Below, piece after piece: positions 7,498 to 14,531 of a stretch of DNA of 18,572 nt. The DNA lies in the NCBI GenBank assembly GCA_017991025.1, contig JAGNMT010000016.1, positions 1 through 18,572 of the forward strand. The letters run 5' to 3'. Every line of letters begins with the position of its first letter. The stretch's first letter is position 1. This DNA is from Verrucomicrobiales bacterium. GTDB taxonomy: Bacteria > Verrucomicrobiota > Verrucomicrobiia > Verrucomicrobiales > DEV007. Made by a program: the position numbers and the translations under genes. A model generated the notes under the pieces. It was not told the origin of the DNA. It made no database searches and saw nothing but the letters and a program-made list of their open reading frames with translations.

Positions 7498-9117
7498 ATG
7501 AGTGAACAAAAACCATCAATGGCTCTCTTCTGGGGCTGTTTTATTGCCCTGATTACGACGGCTTTCGCCTTCTTTTCCCGAATGTATCTCGCTGACGTGC
7601 GATTCATGACCGACTTCAATATCGATAAGGGTACGATCGGTGCCCTCAAGGGGGCTGGTATCTGGCCCTTTGGAATCTCGATCATTCTTTTCAGTCTCGT
7701 CATCGATAAAGTCGGCTATCGATTCGCGATGATTTTTTCGTTCGTTTGTTACGCGCTCTACATCGGCCTCGCCTGTCTCGCCTACAATGCGATCCAGGGA
7801 GTGGAGGGAGCCGATCTCGCTGCGGCCCAGGCGAAGGGGTATACGCTTCTCTATTGGGGCTCGATTATTCTCGGACTGGGTAACGGCACGGTCGAGGCCT
7901 TCATCAACCCGGTCGTGGCAACGATGTTCAGCCGCGACAAGACGAAGTGGCTTAACATTCTCCATGCCGGCTGGCCGGGCGGCCTTGTCCTCGGAGGCAT
8001 CATCACGATTGCCCTTGCCGATGTTGCTGCAACGGGTGATTGGCGCATCGTTCTGGGAATCATTGCGATCCCGGCGGTGATCTATCTCGTCATGCTCCTC
8101 CGCGTAAAGTTCCCCGTGAACGAGCGCGAGGCGGCCGGAGTCTCATACAAGGATATGCTTGGCGAGTTTGGTGCTTTCGGGGCGCTTGTCGGTTTCGGTC
8201 TTATTTTTGCGCAGCTCGATCAGGTATTCGCGTGGTGGAATTTGTGGCTTACGATCGTCCTCACCGTTGTCGTCGTCGTTGGTTTCGGTCTTTATACCCG
8301 AAGCCTCGGGCGTGGGCTTCTTGCTTTCCTCATCGTCATCATGATGCCCCTCGCGACCACCGAGATCGGGACCGATGGCTGGATTACCGGCCTGATGGAG
8401 CATCCGATGAAAGAAGCCGGATTCAACGCCGCGTGGGTGCTCATCTACACCTCCGCGATCATGATGGTTCTCCGCTTTTTCGCGGGCCCCATCGTCCACA
8501 AACTCTCGCCGATCGGGCTTCTCGTCGTCAGCGCCATCCTCGCCATTTTGGGGCTCTTTGCGCTATCCCGGACGGGCAACTCGGGAATGGGAGTGATCTT
8601 CGCTGCCGCGACGCTCTATGCGTTCGGTAAGACGTTCTTCTGGCCGACGATGCTCGGAGTGACTGCCGAACAGTGCCCTCGGGGCGGAGCCCTCACCCTC
8701 AATGCCATCTCGGGAATCGGAATGATTGCCGTCGGTATTCTTGGTTTCCCCTTCATCGGTGCGCTTCAGGAAAAGACGGCGACGGCTGAACTTTCTGCAG
8801 GAGCCCAATCCGGACTCGTCGCGAAGATCACCAGCGAGAAGGAGTATGTTCTCGGCAAATACCAGGCCATCGATCCCGATAAGGCGGCAGCCCTCACTGA
8901 TCCTGCAGAAGTCGGTGCCGTTGCCTCTGCGAATCAGTCGGCCCAGTTCAGCGCTCTCGGCACGATGGCGTTTTTCCCGGCGTTCATGCTGATTTGTTAT
9001 CTGGCTCTTTTCTTCTACTTCAAGTCACGTGGAGGATACAGCGCACAGGTCCTCACCGGGCATAATGCCAATGATGATAAGTTTACCGGCGGTGTTCCCG
9101 GCTCCGCCAGTTTCTAA
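7498..9117 (+). CDS. MFS permease, probably for sugars or other small organic solutes
   Basis: A 539-residue inner-membrane transporter of the major facilitator superfamily, carrying solute by a proton- or sodium-coupled or uniport mechanism. About 12 or more hydrophobic segments are visible, the first at 9-27. Typical loop features are present: SLVIDKVGYRFAM is a variant of the MFS loop 2-3 GxxaDrxGrr motif, and GNGTVEAFINP lies in a transmembrane segment. A hydrophilic insert of about 65 residues (421-485) comes before the last membrane helix (about 486-509), which is unusual and makes it longer than a standard 400-450-residue MFS protein. The substrate cannot be read from sequence and no catabolic gene is adjacent. 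The gene is a single unit, divergent from the ATPase gene (7249) and ended by a strong terminator at 9164. Confidence 0.92.
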   Translation: MSEQKPSMALFWGCFIALITTAFAFFSRMYLADVRFMTDFNIDKGTIGALKGAGIWPFGISIILFSLVIDKVGYRFAMIFSFVCYALYIGLACLAYNAIQGVEGADLAAAQAKGYTLLYWGSIILGLGNGTVEAFINPVVATMFSRDKTKWLNILHAGWPGGLVLGGIITIALADVAATGDWRIVLGIIAIPAVIYLVMLLRVKFPVNEREAAGVSYKDMLGEFGAFGALVGFGLIFAQLDQVFAWWNLWLTIVLTVVVVVGFGLYTRSLGRGLLAFLIVIMMPLATTEIGTDGWITGLMEHPMKEAGFNAAWVLIYTSAIMMVLRFFAGPIVHKLSPIGLLVVSAILAILGLFALSRTGNSGMGVIFAAATLYAFGKTFFWPTMLGVTAEQCPRGGALTLNAISGIGMIAVGILGFPFIGALQEKTATAELSAGAQSGLVAKITSEKEYVLGKYQAIDPDKAAALTDPAEVGAVASANQSAQFSALGTMAFFPAFMLICYLALFFYFKSRGGYSAQVLTGHNANDDKFTGGVPGSASF

Positions 9118-9163
9118 AGGACCGATTCGAACTCCCCAAAAAGGGACATCCAAGTTATAACCG

Positions 9164-9192
9164 AAAAGGGGTGGCGCTTGCCGCCCCTTTTT
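9164..9192 (+). terminator. Rho-independent terminator after the MFS gene
   Basis: AAAAGGGG-T-GGC (9164-9175) pairs with GCC-G-CCCCTTTTT (9180-9192) around a GCTT loop, with one G-T wobble. The T-run forms the 3' arm. The next gene starts only 19 bases later, so its promoter must overlap this element or be fed by read-through. Confidence 0.85.
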
Positions 9193-9211
9193 AATGCCCA
9201 TATCGATCTGA

Positions 9212-9592
9212 ATGAAAATCTACACCTACGCCAAGTGCGACTCGTGCCGAAAAGCCGTGAAGTGGCTCACGGAAAACGGGTTCGCTTTTGAAGAGCTGCC
9301 GATCCGAGAGCGGCCGCCCAGTCCGGATGAACTCAAACAGATGCTCTCCTTTTATAACGGGGACGTGCGTCGGCTCTTCAACACTTCGGGCATGGACTAC
9401 CGGGCGATGAGGGTCAAAGACAAGCTCGCCGGCATGAACGAGGCAGAGATCATCGCCCTGCTCGCCGGAAACGGGAACCTCATCAAGAGGCCTTTTCTCC
9501 TGGAGGGGAAAAGGGGGCTCGTGGGCTTTCAGACTAAGGAGTGGGAGTGCCTCAAAGACGCTTGCCGAAAGTCTTCAAATCAATCAGAGTAA
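9212..9592 (+). CDS. ArsC/Spx-family thioredoxin-fold protein
   Basis: A 126-residue cytoplasmic protein of the ArsC-like family, which includes glutaredoxin-coupled arsenate reductases, Spx regulators and YffB-type proteins of unclear function. It opens with MKIYTYAKCDSCRKAVKWL, placing a CxxC pair at Cys9 and Cys12. The later LIKRPFLLEGKRGLVGF matches the R-P-(I/F) element that contacts the anion in this family. True ArsC enzymes usually carry a single cysteine (NPxCxxS), whereas the CxxC here is like Spx/YffB, so arsenate reduction is not assured and a thiol-redox role is equally likely. No arsenic resistance gene is nearby. A probable operon partner is the ion-channel gene, whose ATG lies 35 bp downstream of this stop. 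No Shine-Dalgarno sequence is seen. Confidence 0.9.
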   Translation: MKIYTYAKCDSCRKAVKWLTENGFAFEELPIRERPPSPDELKQMLSFYNGDVRRLFNTSGMDYRAMRVKDKLAGMNEAEIIALLAGNGNLIKRPFLLEGKRGLVGFQTKEWECLKDACRKSSNQSE

Positions 9593-9627
9593 ACCAGTTC
9601 AGACATCACTCATTATTCCCGACTCTT

Positions 9628-11619
9628 ATGCGTAAAATCACCTTAAGGCAGCGCCTCCGGTATCATTTTGACAATAGTTTGTCTCGCGGCACGGCCAGTC
9701 TGATTGGTTGGCTGGCCCTGATCTCACTGATCATGGTAATCCTTGCCACTGCGGCGCTTGTGCTGGCGCGATGGCAACCGGCTGGCGGAGAACTTGATAC
9801 ACCCGCTCTTGCTTCGGAAGGGGCATCGGCACCTGTCGCATTAACGGAGGCTGCCGCATCAGCCGGAAAGCAGGGATTCAGCTTTATTGAGGGATTCTGG
9901 CAATCGCTGATGCGCTCGATGGATGCAGGAACTGTCGCAGGTGATGCGGCCGAGGATGATGGGAGCGGTTGGGCCTATCGCATTTGGGGCCTCGGCGTGA
10001 CATTTGGAGGAATTTTCATCCTGAGCAGCCTGATTGGTGTGCTCACGAGTGGTCTTGAAAGTAAATTGGAGGAATTGCGGAAAGGGCGATCATTCGTCTG
10101 TGAGGAGGATCACACGCTGATTCTGGGGTGGTCATCCCGTGTCTTTCTGGTCATTTCCGAGTTGGCGACCGCGAATGAGAGCGCCTCCAAACCTCGTATT
10201 GTTATTCTTGCGCAGAAAGACAAGGTCGAGATGGAAGACGAGATCCGCGAAAAGGTCGGCGACACCGGTCGCACGAAGGTCATCTGCCGGTCCGGAAGCC
10301 CGATTGATCTGACTGAACTGGAAATCGTCAATCCTCACGCGACGAAGTCTATCATCATCCTTTCCCCGGAGGGATATACCGATCCTGATGCGCAGGTCAT
10401 CAAGATGATCCTCGCGATCACGAACAATCCGAACCGTCGGCCCGGCCCTTATCACATCGTGGCTGAACTGCGTAAGCCGGAAAACGTGGAGATGGCGAAA
10501 ATGATCGGGAAAGACGAAGTGGAGATCATTCTGCCGGACGATCTGATCGCGCGGATCACCGTTCAAACTTCACGGCAGACGGGATTAAGCGTGGTCTATA
10601 AAGAGCTTCTCGACTTCGGTGGTGACGAAATTTACTTCAAATCCGAACCCGGACTGGTGGGGAAAACCTACGGCGAGGCGCTTTCAATGTATGAAAGCTC
10701 TGCATTGATTGGCGTTCACCACAACGGGGTGACCAAACTCAATCCGGCAATGGAAACGACGATTGCCAACGGTGATCAGATCGTGGTGATTTCTGCGGAC
10801 GACGATAAAATCCGCATGGGGGGTAAGTCGAGTGTGAGCGAATCGTATATTATCTCCGGCAAGGCGACGAAACCGGCCATGGAGCGGAACCTCATCCTCG
10901 GCTGGAACGCACGGGCTGAGATCATCCTGCGGGAAATGGACTGCTATGTGGCCCCGGGATCCGAATTGACGGTCCTCGCAGAACTGGCTGAGGCGCGGGA
11001 TTTTGTGAAAGCCATTGCCGGGGAGGTCAAAAATTTGAAGATTACCTTTGTTTTGGGTGATACCTCGAACCGTACGCTGCTCGATTCCATGGAGCTAACC
11101 TCCTACCAGCATATCATTGTGCTGTGTTACGCGGACCACATGGACATACAGGAAGCTGATTCCAAAACGCTCATGACGCTCTTGCATTTGCGAGATATCG
11201 AATCCAAAAAAGGAGAGGCATACAGCATCGTTTCGGAAATGCTCGATGTGAAGAATCGCGCTCTCGCCGAGATTGCCAAGGCGGATGATTTTATCGTCAG
11301 CGATGAACTCGCCGGATTGTTGCTGACTCAGGTTTCCGAAAATAAAGCGCTCGGGGCGGTATTTGAGGATCTCTTCGATTCGGACGGTGCCGAGATCTAC
11401 CTCAAGCCGGCCGGAGATTACGTATCGCTGGGAAATGCCGTCAGCTACTACACGGTCCTCGAATCCGCACGGCGGCGCAATGAAACGGCGATCGGGTACC
11501 GTTTGATGAGCGAGGCCGATCAATCGGACAAGTTCTTTGGTGTGCGGGTCAATCCCCTGAAATCGGAAAAGGTGACCCTTACGGCAGGCGACAAGGTTAT
11601 TGTTCTGTCGGAGAGCTGA
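9628..11619 (+). CDS. CASTOR/POLLUX-type ion channel with twin TrkA-N/RCK-like domains
   Basis: A 663-residue inner-membrane protein resembling the family of plant CASTOR/POLLUX (DMI1) cation channels and their bacterial relatives, often labelled TrkA-type potassium channel proteins. I chose the ATG at 9628 (MRKITLRQRLRYHF) over the in-frame ATG at 9541, because the latter overlaps the preceding gene and adds a non-membrane leader. Transmembrane helix 1 spans about 22-47. A long Ala-rich extracytoplasmic loop follows, then a pore helix at about 84-98 with a filter-like SMDAGTVAGD (99-106) and a second helix at about 119-142. The cytoplasmic part has two Rossmann modules, starting at HTLILGWSSR (about 162) and NLILGWNAR (about 421), each followed by RCK-C-like strands. 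Ions and ligand are unknown; cation conduction gated by a cytosolic ligand is inferred from the family. It follows the ArsC-like gene by 35 bp. Confidence 0.9.
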   Translation: MRKITLRQRLRYHFDNSLSRGTASLIGWLALISLIMVILATAALVLARWQPAGGELDTPALASEGASAPVALTEAAASAGKQGFSFIEGFWQSLMRSMDAGTVAGDAAEDDGSGWAYRIWGLGVTFGGIFILSSLIGVLTSGLESKLEELRKGRSFVCEEDHTLILGWSSRVFLVISELATANESASKPRIVILAQKDKVEMEDEIREKVGDTGRTKVICRSGSPIDLTELEIVNPHATKSIIILSPEGYTDPDAQVIKMILAITNNPNRRPGPYHIVAELRKPENVEMAKMIGKDEVEIILPDDLIARITVQTSRQTGLSVVYKELLDFGGDEIYFKSEPGLVGKTYGEALSMYESSALIGVHHNGVTKLNPAMETTIANGDQIVVISADDDKIRMGGKSSVSESYIISGKATKPAMERNLILGWNARAEIILREMDCYVAPGSELTVLAELAEARDFVKAIAGEVKNLKITFVLGDTSNRTLLDSMELTSYQHIIVLCYADHMDIQEADSKTLMTLLHLRDIESKKGEAYSIVSEMLDVKNRALAEIAKADDFIVSDELAGLLLTQVSENKALGAVFEDLFDSDGAEIYLKPAGDYVSLGNAVSYYTVLESARRRNETAIGYRLMSEADQSDKFFGVRVNPLKSEKVTLTAGDKVIVLSES

Positions 11620-11699
11620 TTTTATTTCTTATCCTGGACTTCAGAGCATCTGCCCTCAGTCTATCGCGATACGGGAAAAACGAATCGCTCCCGACGCCG

Positions 11700-11888
11700 T
11701 CACTCCTCGAAGATATCGGCCAGCGAAAGTTCGACTCCCATTTCGGGGAGCGGGATCGTGTCGTTGAGCGTTGAAAACACCTCCAGGGCGAAAGCGCCTT
11801 CCGACTGTCGGCGGTGGAGAGCAACGGTCATCATATCCGGGTCGACGAAGAGGAGCCGCTTGAGAGAGGCAATCATCAGATACGCATC
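11700..11888 (-). pseudogene. C-terminal remnant of a Uma2-family (DUF820) nuclease
   Basis: The minus strand reads, up to a TGA at 11702-11700, a stretch typical of the end of Uma2 proteins: AYLMIASLKRLLFVDPD matches the family's YxxIPSLREYLLVDPD-like segment, then VALHRRQ..., then LPEMGVELSLADIFEE, the standard closing helix. About 62 residues are recognisable against a usual length of about 190. The N-terminal part with the PD-(D/E)XK active-site residues is missing, and the region where it should lie is taken by the start of the secretin-like gene on the other strand. The minus-strand frame stays open into that gene, but the translation there no longer looks like Uma2. I infer a decayed gene cut by a deletion or rearrangement. 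An internal Met could still start a short peptide. Confidence 0.6.
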
Positions 11889-11940
11889 AGAATTCGATTT
11901 TATCCTTCCAAAACCGCCGTCATCCTGCGATACTCCCCCC

Positions 11941-12936
11941 ATGGATACGGTCCGTCTGATGCTTCTGCGTGCGGCTTTGCTTTTCCCCCTCTGCTTTGCC
12001 CCGACCACCTTCGGGCAGGCGACAACTAAGAAGGAGCTCAACGTCAGTTTCGCGCCGCTCGAAGTCATCAAGCCCATTCTCGAGAAAGTGCTCACGCCGC
12101 AGGGCAAGTTTCTGATGCTGGCAAACAAGGGTGCCGTTCTCGTGATCGATACGCCCGAGGGGATTCTCGCCGCCGAGGCAGCGATCGCGGGGGCGCAGCT
12201 GCCTCCTGCTGATATCGCGCTCGATTTCCAGTTTGTCACCGGGCTGCCGACGCGGCGCACGTCGATCACGATGGCGCAGGAGGTGCCTTTTCCCGTCGAG
12301 TTCGCTCCGCCAACGATTTTTGTGGGAGGGGGCCGGGTGACCGGGTTCGTCCCGGCGACACCGACGAAATTCCAGACGCGGAACATTGGCGTCACCAGCG
12401 AAAGCGTCAGCACACGCAATCCCGATGGCTCGGTCACCCTCGATATCAATACCGAGTCCACGGCTTTCGACGGATTCATCAACTATGGTTCCGCGATTCT
12501 CCCGGCGGGCGCGATCGGCACGGTGCCCGTCAATGGACTGGTCGGCGACCCGGGATTTTTCTCTCCATTTGTGAATACGGGGGGAATCAGTCTGCCCATC
12601 ATCTCCACGACCCGGATCTCGACATCCATCGTGATCCGGCCGCGGCTTGAGGCCGGGGTTGTGAATCTCGACATGATGCCCCGTCTCCAGGTTGTGCTTG
12701 ATGGATCGCAGATGGAACCGCAGGTGGTGGATCTCAAGCAGTTTCACACCAGTGTGGCAGTTCCGAACAACGAGGTCGCCCGGGTCTATGGCTTCACCGG
12801 AGCGGACGATGATTTCAACCGCCGTTTTTTCGGAGCGAAAGATCCCGGGAGCGGTGGCACTGCCGTGGTTGTTAAGGCGCGCGCGACCCCGCCCAAACCC
12901 GCGTCTGCGCCGGTCGTACCCCCGGTGGTGCCATAG
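11941..12936 (+). CDS. Short exported secretin-like protein
   Basis: A 331-residue protein with a signal peptide (about 1-26, hydrophobic core LMLLRAALLFPLCFA). The ATG at 11941 is chosen because an upstream in-frame ATG at 11758 would bury the signal peptide and read across the Uma2 remnant. Residues about 32-85 look like a secretin N-domain, with LEVIKPILEKVL and ANKGAVLVIDTPEGI followed by a PPADIALDFQFV strand. Residues about 223-247 (TRISTSIVIRPRLEAG, then VNLDMMPRL) match the secretin core strand pattern. The usual closing VPxLGdiPxxGxLF segment and a full-length (over 500 residues) outer-membrane barrel are absent. The tail is Pro/Ala-rich. It may be a reduced type II/IV pilus secretin relative in the periplasm or outer membrane; no other secretion gene is adjacent. 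It converges with the DUF393 gene, with 11 bp between the stops. Confidence 0.75.
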   Translation: MDTVRLMLLRAALLFPLCFAPTTFGQATTKKELNVSFAPLEVIKPILEKVLTPQGKFLMLANKGAVLVIDTPEGILAAEAAIAGAQLPPADIALDFQFVTGLPTRRTSITMAQEVPFPVEFAPPTIFVGGGRVTGFVPATPTKFQTRNIGVTSESVSTRNPDGSVTLDINTESTAFDGFINYGSAILPAGAIGTVPVNGLVGDPGFFSPFVNTGGISLPIISTTRISTSIVIRPRLEAGVVNLDMMPRLQVVLDGSQMEPQVVDLKQFHTSVAVPNNEVARVYGFTGADDDFNRRFFGAKDPGSGGTAVVVKARATPPKPASAPVVPPVVP

Positions 12937-12947
12937 GGAATCACCCC

Positions 12948-13343
12948 TTAGCTTTCCCGCTTTTCCGGGAGAATCGAGCAGGCTCCCTTACACCCGAAAA
13001 TTTTGCTGAGAAAAAGACGGTGTTTGGAAATGAAGGCGTAGACGACTTCTGCGAGTTTGATCACACCGGGGATCCAGAGAAAAAGACCGGTCGGCACGAG
13101 GAGAGGAATCCGCATCCCGAGAAAACGAATCGCCCTCGCTCCTCGATGGATGTCACCTTCGGGTGTGATGCAATGAATCGCCTCGAGTAAATCCTCCCGT
13201 GTGATGTCCGGCGCAATCTCCGCCGCCCGTGCGTCTTTCAGCGGCAGCATCTCGACCACGTTGAACCAGTCCATCCAGCCCAGCAAACGGCTTTGAAAAG
13301 TGCAAAGCGGGCAGTCGCTGTCATACAATAAGATGTGTTTCAT
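12948..13343 (-). CDS. DUF393 (DCC-family) thiol-disulfide oxidoreductase-like protein
   Basis: A 131-residue protein of the DCC/DUF393 family, predicted thioredoxin-fold proteins with a DxxCPLC motif. It begins MKHILLYDSDCPLCTFQSRLL, giving Cys11 and Cys14 in the redox position. The family features LPLKDARA and an ITPEGDIHRGARAIRFLG segment are present, and a hydrophobic stretch lies at about 80-100. A second cysteine pair near the C-terminus (FGCKGACSIL) is not part of the core motif and may bind metal or form a disulfide. Its biochemical role is not established. It follows the zinc-ribbon gene by 21 bp, so the two are probably co-transcribed leftward. Confidence 0.9.
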   Translation of the reverse strand: MKHILLYDSDCPLCTFQSRLLGWMDWFNVVEMLPLKDARAAEIAPDITREDLLEAIHCITPEGDIHRGARAIRFLGMRIPLLVPTGLFLWIPGVIKLAEVVYAFISKHRLFLSKIFGCKGACSILPEKRES

Positions 13344-13357
13344 GGAGAGGAGCTGGG

Positions 13358-13382
13358 AGTCAAGTCAGGAGTCAGGAGTCAG
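13358..13382. repeat. Short AGTCAGG micro-repeat across a stop codon
   Basis: The sequence AGTCAAGTCAGGAGTCAGGA followed by GTCAG repeats a 7-base unit about three times. It covers the last codons and the TGA of the zinc-ribbon gene and the gap before the DUF393 gene. It is a low-complexity tract where slippage could alter the zinc-ribbon C-terminus or the spacing. Confidence 0.7.
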
Positions 13383-13610
13383 TGGATTTGCCTGCGTGCG
13401 CTCTTCGATGATGGCGCGGAACTCTGAAGCATAGGAGACAAAGGTCGATTCGGCATCCTCATCACAGACGACGAGATCCCAACGGTCGTTGCAACCGGAG
13501 CAACGATAGGCGACATAGTCCCCGATTTCCCAGCCTTCTTCGGGCGGATAGCTCAATCGATGAGCCAGCTGACCGCAATCGACGCAGGTGATTGTCTCGG
13601 GAACTTCCAT
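13365..13610 (-). CDS. Small four-cysteine zinc-ribbon protein of unknown function
   Basis: With the ATG at 13610 the protein has 81 residues. It carries two CxxC pairs, Cys9/Cys12 (CVDCG) and Cys37/Cys40 (CSGCN), the spacing of a zinc ribbon. The rest is acidic with no membrane segment. The start is supported by GAGGG seven bases upstream, one of the few Shine-Dalgarno-like signals in the window; a GTG at 13628 would add six residues. It is the first gene of a leftward pair with the DUF393 gene and lies back-to-back with trmJ, the two ATGs being only 24 bp apart. I do not recognise the family. Confidence 0.82.
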   Translation of the reverse strand: MEVPETITCVDCGQLAHRLSYPPEEGWEIGDYVAYRCSGCNDRWDLVVCDEDAESTFVSYASEFRAIIEERTQANPLTPDS

Positions 13611-13634
13611 ATTCGAACCCTCGCACACGCTTTT

Positions 13635-14372
13635 ATGTCTATCAATCCCCAGCCCGTCGTCATTCTAGTCGAGCCGCAGCTGGGCGAAAACATCGGGATG
13701 TGCGCCCGGGCCATGCTGAATTGCGGGCTGGATTGTCTCCGCCTTGTCCGCCCGCGCGACGGATGGCCTAATCCGGCGGCGTTAGCGACCGCGGCGGATG
13801 CAGATGTCGTTATCGAAAAGATCGAAGTTTTCGCGTCGCTCGAGGAAGCCATTGCCGATTGCCATCATGTCGTTGCTACCTCCGCTAGGGACAGGGCCAT
13901 TCCTCTCCCCGTTTTGGCATCGGCCGAGGCGTCTGCAAAAGTGGCGGCCTGGTCGCGGAATGGTGCCCGGGTTGCGGTGATCTTCGGGCCGGAAGCGTCC
14001 GGATTGGACAATCAGGCGATCGCCCGGGCGGAGATCCTGATGCGCTTCGAGACAAATCCGGACTTCAGTTCGCTCAATCTCGCGCAGTGTGTCCTCCTTT
14101 TTGGGTGGGAATGGAAACGGGCGGCGTCGGAAGGGATCGACAATGGAGTCGGGTTCGTGACGTCCGATGCTGCCAAGCGGGGGGAAATGAAGCCTTTTCT
14201 CGACCGTCTCGAGACCGGGCTTGAAGCGCGGGGATTCTTTCTAACGCCGGAATTAAAACCAACGACAGTTAAGTCGCTCCGCAGTATTTTCGCGCGCGCC
14301 GCTGTCTCGGAGCGGGAGTTGAAGCTACTTCAGGGCATGCTCACGGCCTTGCTGCGGGAACCGGGGGATTGA
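13635..14372 (+). CDS. trmJ: tRNA (cytidine/uridine-2'-O-)-methyltransferase, TrmJ-type SPOUT enzyme
   Basis: This enzyme uses S-adenosylmethionine to methylate the ribose 2'-hydroxyl of the wobble-region nucleotide 32 in tRNA. At 245 residues it is the same length as E. coli TrmJ. SPOUT motifs are visible in order: VILVEPQLGENIGMCARAM (about 9-27, with Asn19, Gly21 and Arg25), VVATSARDRAIPLPVL, VAVIFGPEASGL (motif 2), and NPDFSSLNLAQCV (motif 3, about 141-153), the knot that binds the methyl donor. The C-terminal KSLRSIFARA...ELKLLQGML segment is the TrmJ dimer/tRNA tail. The ATG at 13635 fits the family start; an earlier ATG at 13560 would overlap the divergent gene. The specific substrate base is inferred from the family. 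Confidence 0.92.
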   Translation: MSINPQPVVILVEPQLGENIGMCARAMLNCGLDCLRLVRPRDGWPNPAALATAADADVVIEKIEVFASLEEAIADCHHVVATSARDRAIPLPVLASAEASAKVAAWSRNGARVAVIFGPEASGLDNQAIARAEILMRFETNPDFSSLNLAQCVLLFGWEWKRAASEGIDNGVGFVTSDAAKRGEMKPFLDRLETGLEARGFFLTPELKPTTVKSLRSIFARAAVSERELKLLQGMLTALLREPGD

Positions 14373-14403
14373 GAGGGTTGAGTCTGTCATTAAAGAGGGT
14401 CAG

Positions 14404-14451
14404 TGGAGGGGGCTTCCGAGTTTTTTCCCCTCCAGAAAAAAGGTGGAGGGG
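14404..14451. repeat. Three-segment inverted repeat able to form two exclusive hairpins
   Basis: TGGAGGGG occurs at 14404-14411 and again at 14444-14451, and its complement CCCCTCCA lies between them at 14427-14434. The middle segment can pair with either copy: a 15-base loop to the left or a 9-base loop (GAAAAAAGG) to the right. A T6 run is at 14421-14426. It lies between trmJ and the TRASH-like gene. It could be a terminator for trmJ, an attenuator-like switch or a repetitive palindrome; no clean terminator T-run follows either hairpin. Confidence 0.6.
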
Positions 14452-14474
14452 TAAGGGCTCAGGTGGAGTTGCAC

Positions 14475-14508
14475 CTTCAGACAGTCTGAAGTCAGGTCGT
14501 CATTTAAT
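14475..14508 (+). promoter_or_regulatory. 17-bp palindrome (operator candidate) overlapping a promoter-like region
   Basis: CTTCAGAC-A-GTCTGAAG at 14475-14491 is a perfect 8+1+8 inverted repeat 40 bases before the ATG of the TRASH-like gene. A TTTAAT -10-like hexamer is at 14503-14508, so the palindrome would cover the -35 area. This layout is usual for a dimeric repressor site. No regulator gene is present in the window, and the sequence does not match a CopY or CsoR site that I know. Confidence 0.45.
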
Positions 14509-14531
14509 ACAAACCAAGACTAACTCTATCA

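Noticed and set aside
9212..9592. Calling the ArsC-like gene an arsenate reductase
   Set aside because: The active-site region is CxxC as in Spx/YffB relatives, and no arsenic genes are adjacent, so the name would overstate the evidence.
11889..12747. Long minus-strand open frames over the secretin-like gene
   Set aside because: Only the part downstream of about 11888 shows family similarity (Uma2). The rest is the shadow of the signal-peptide-bearing secretin-like gene.
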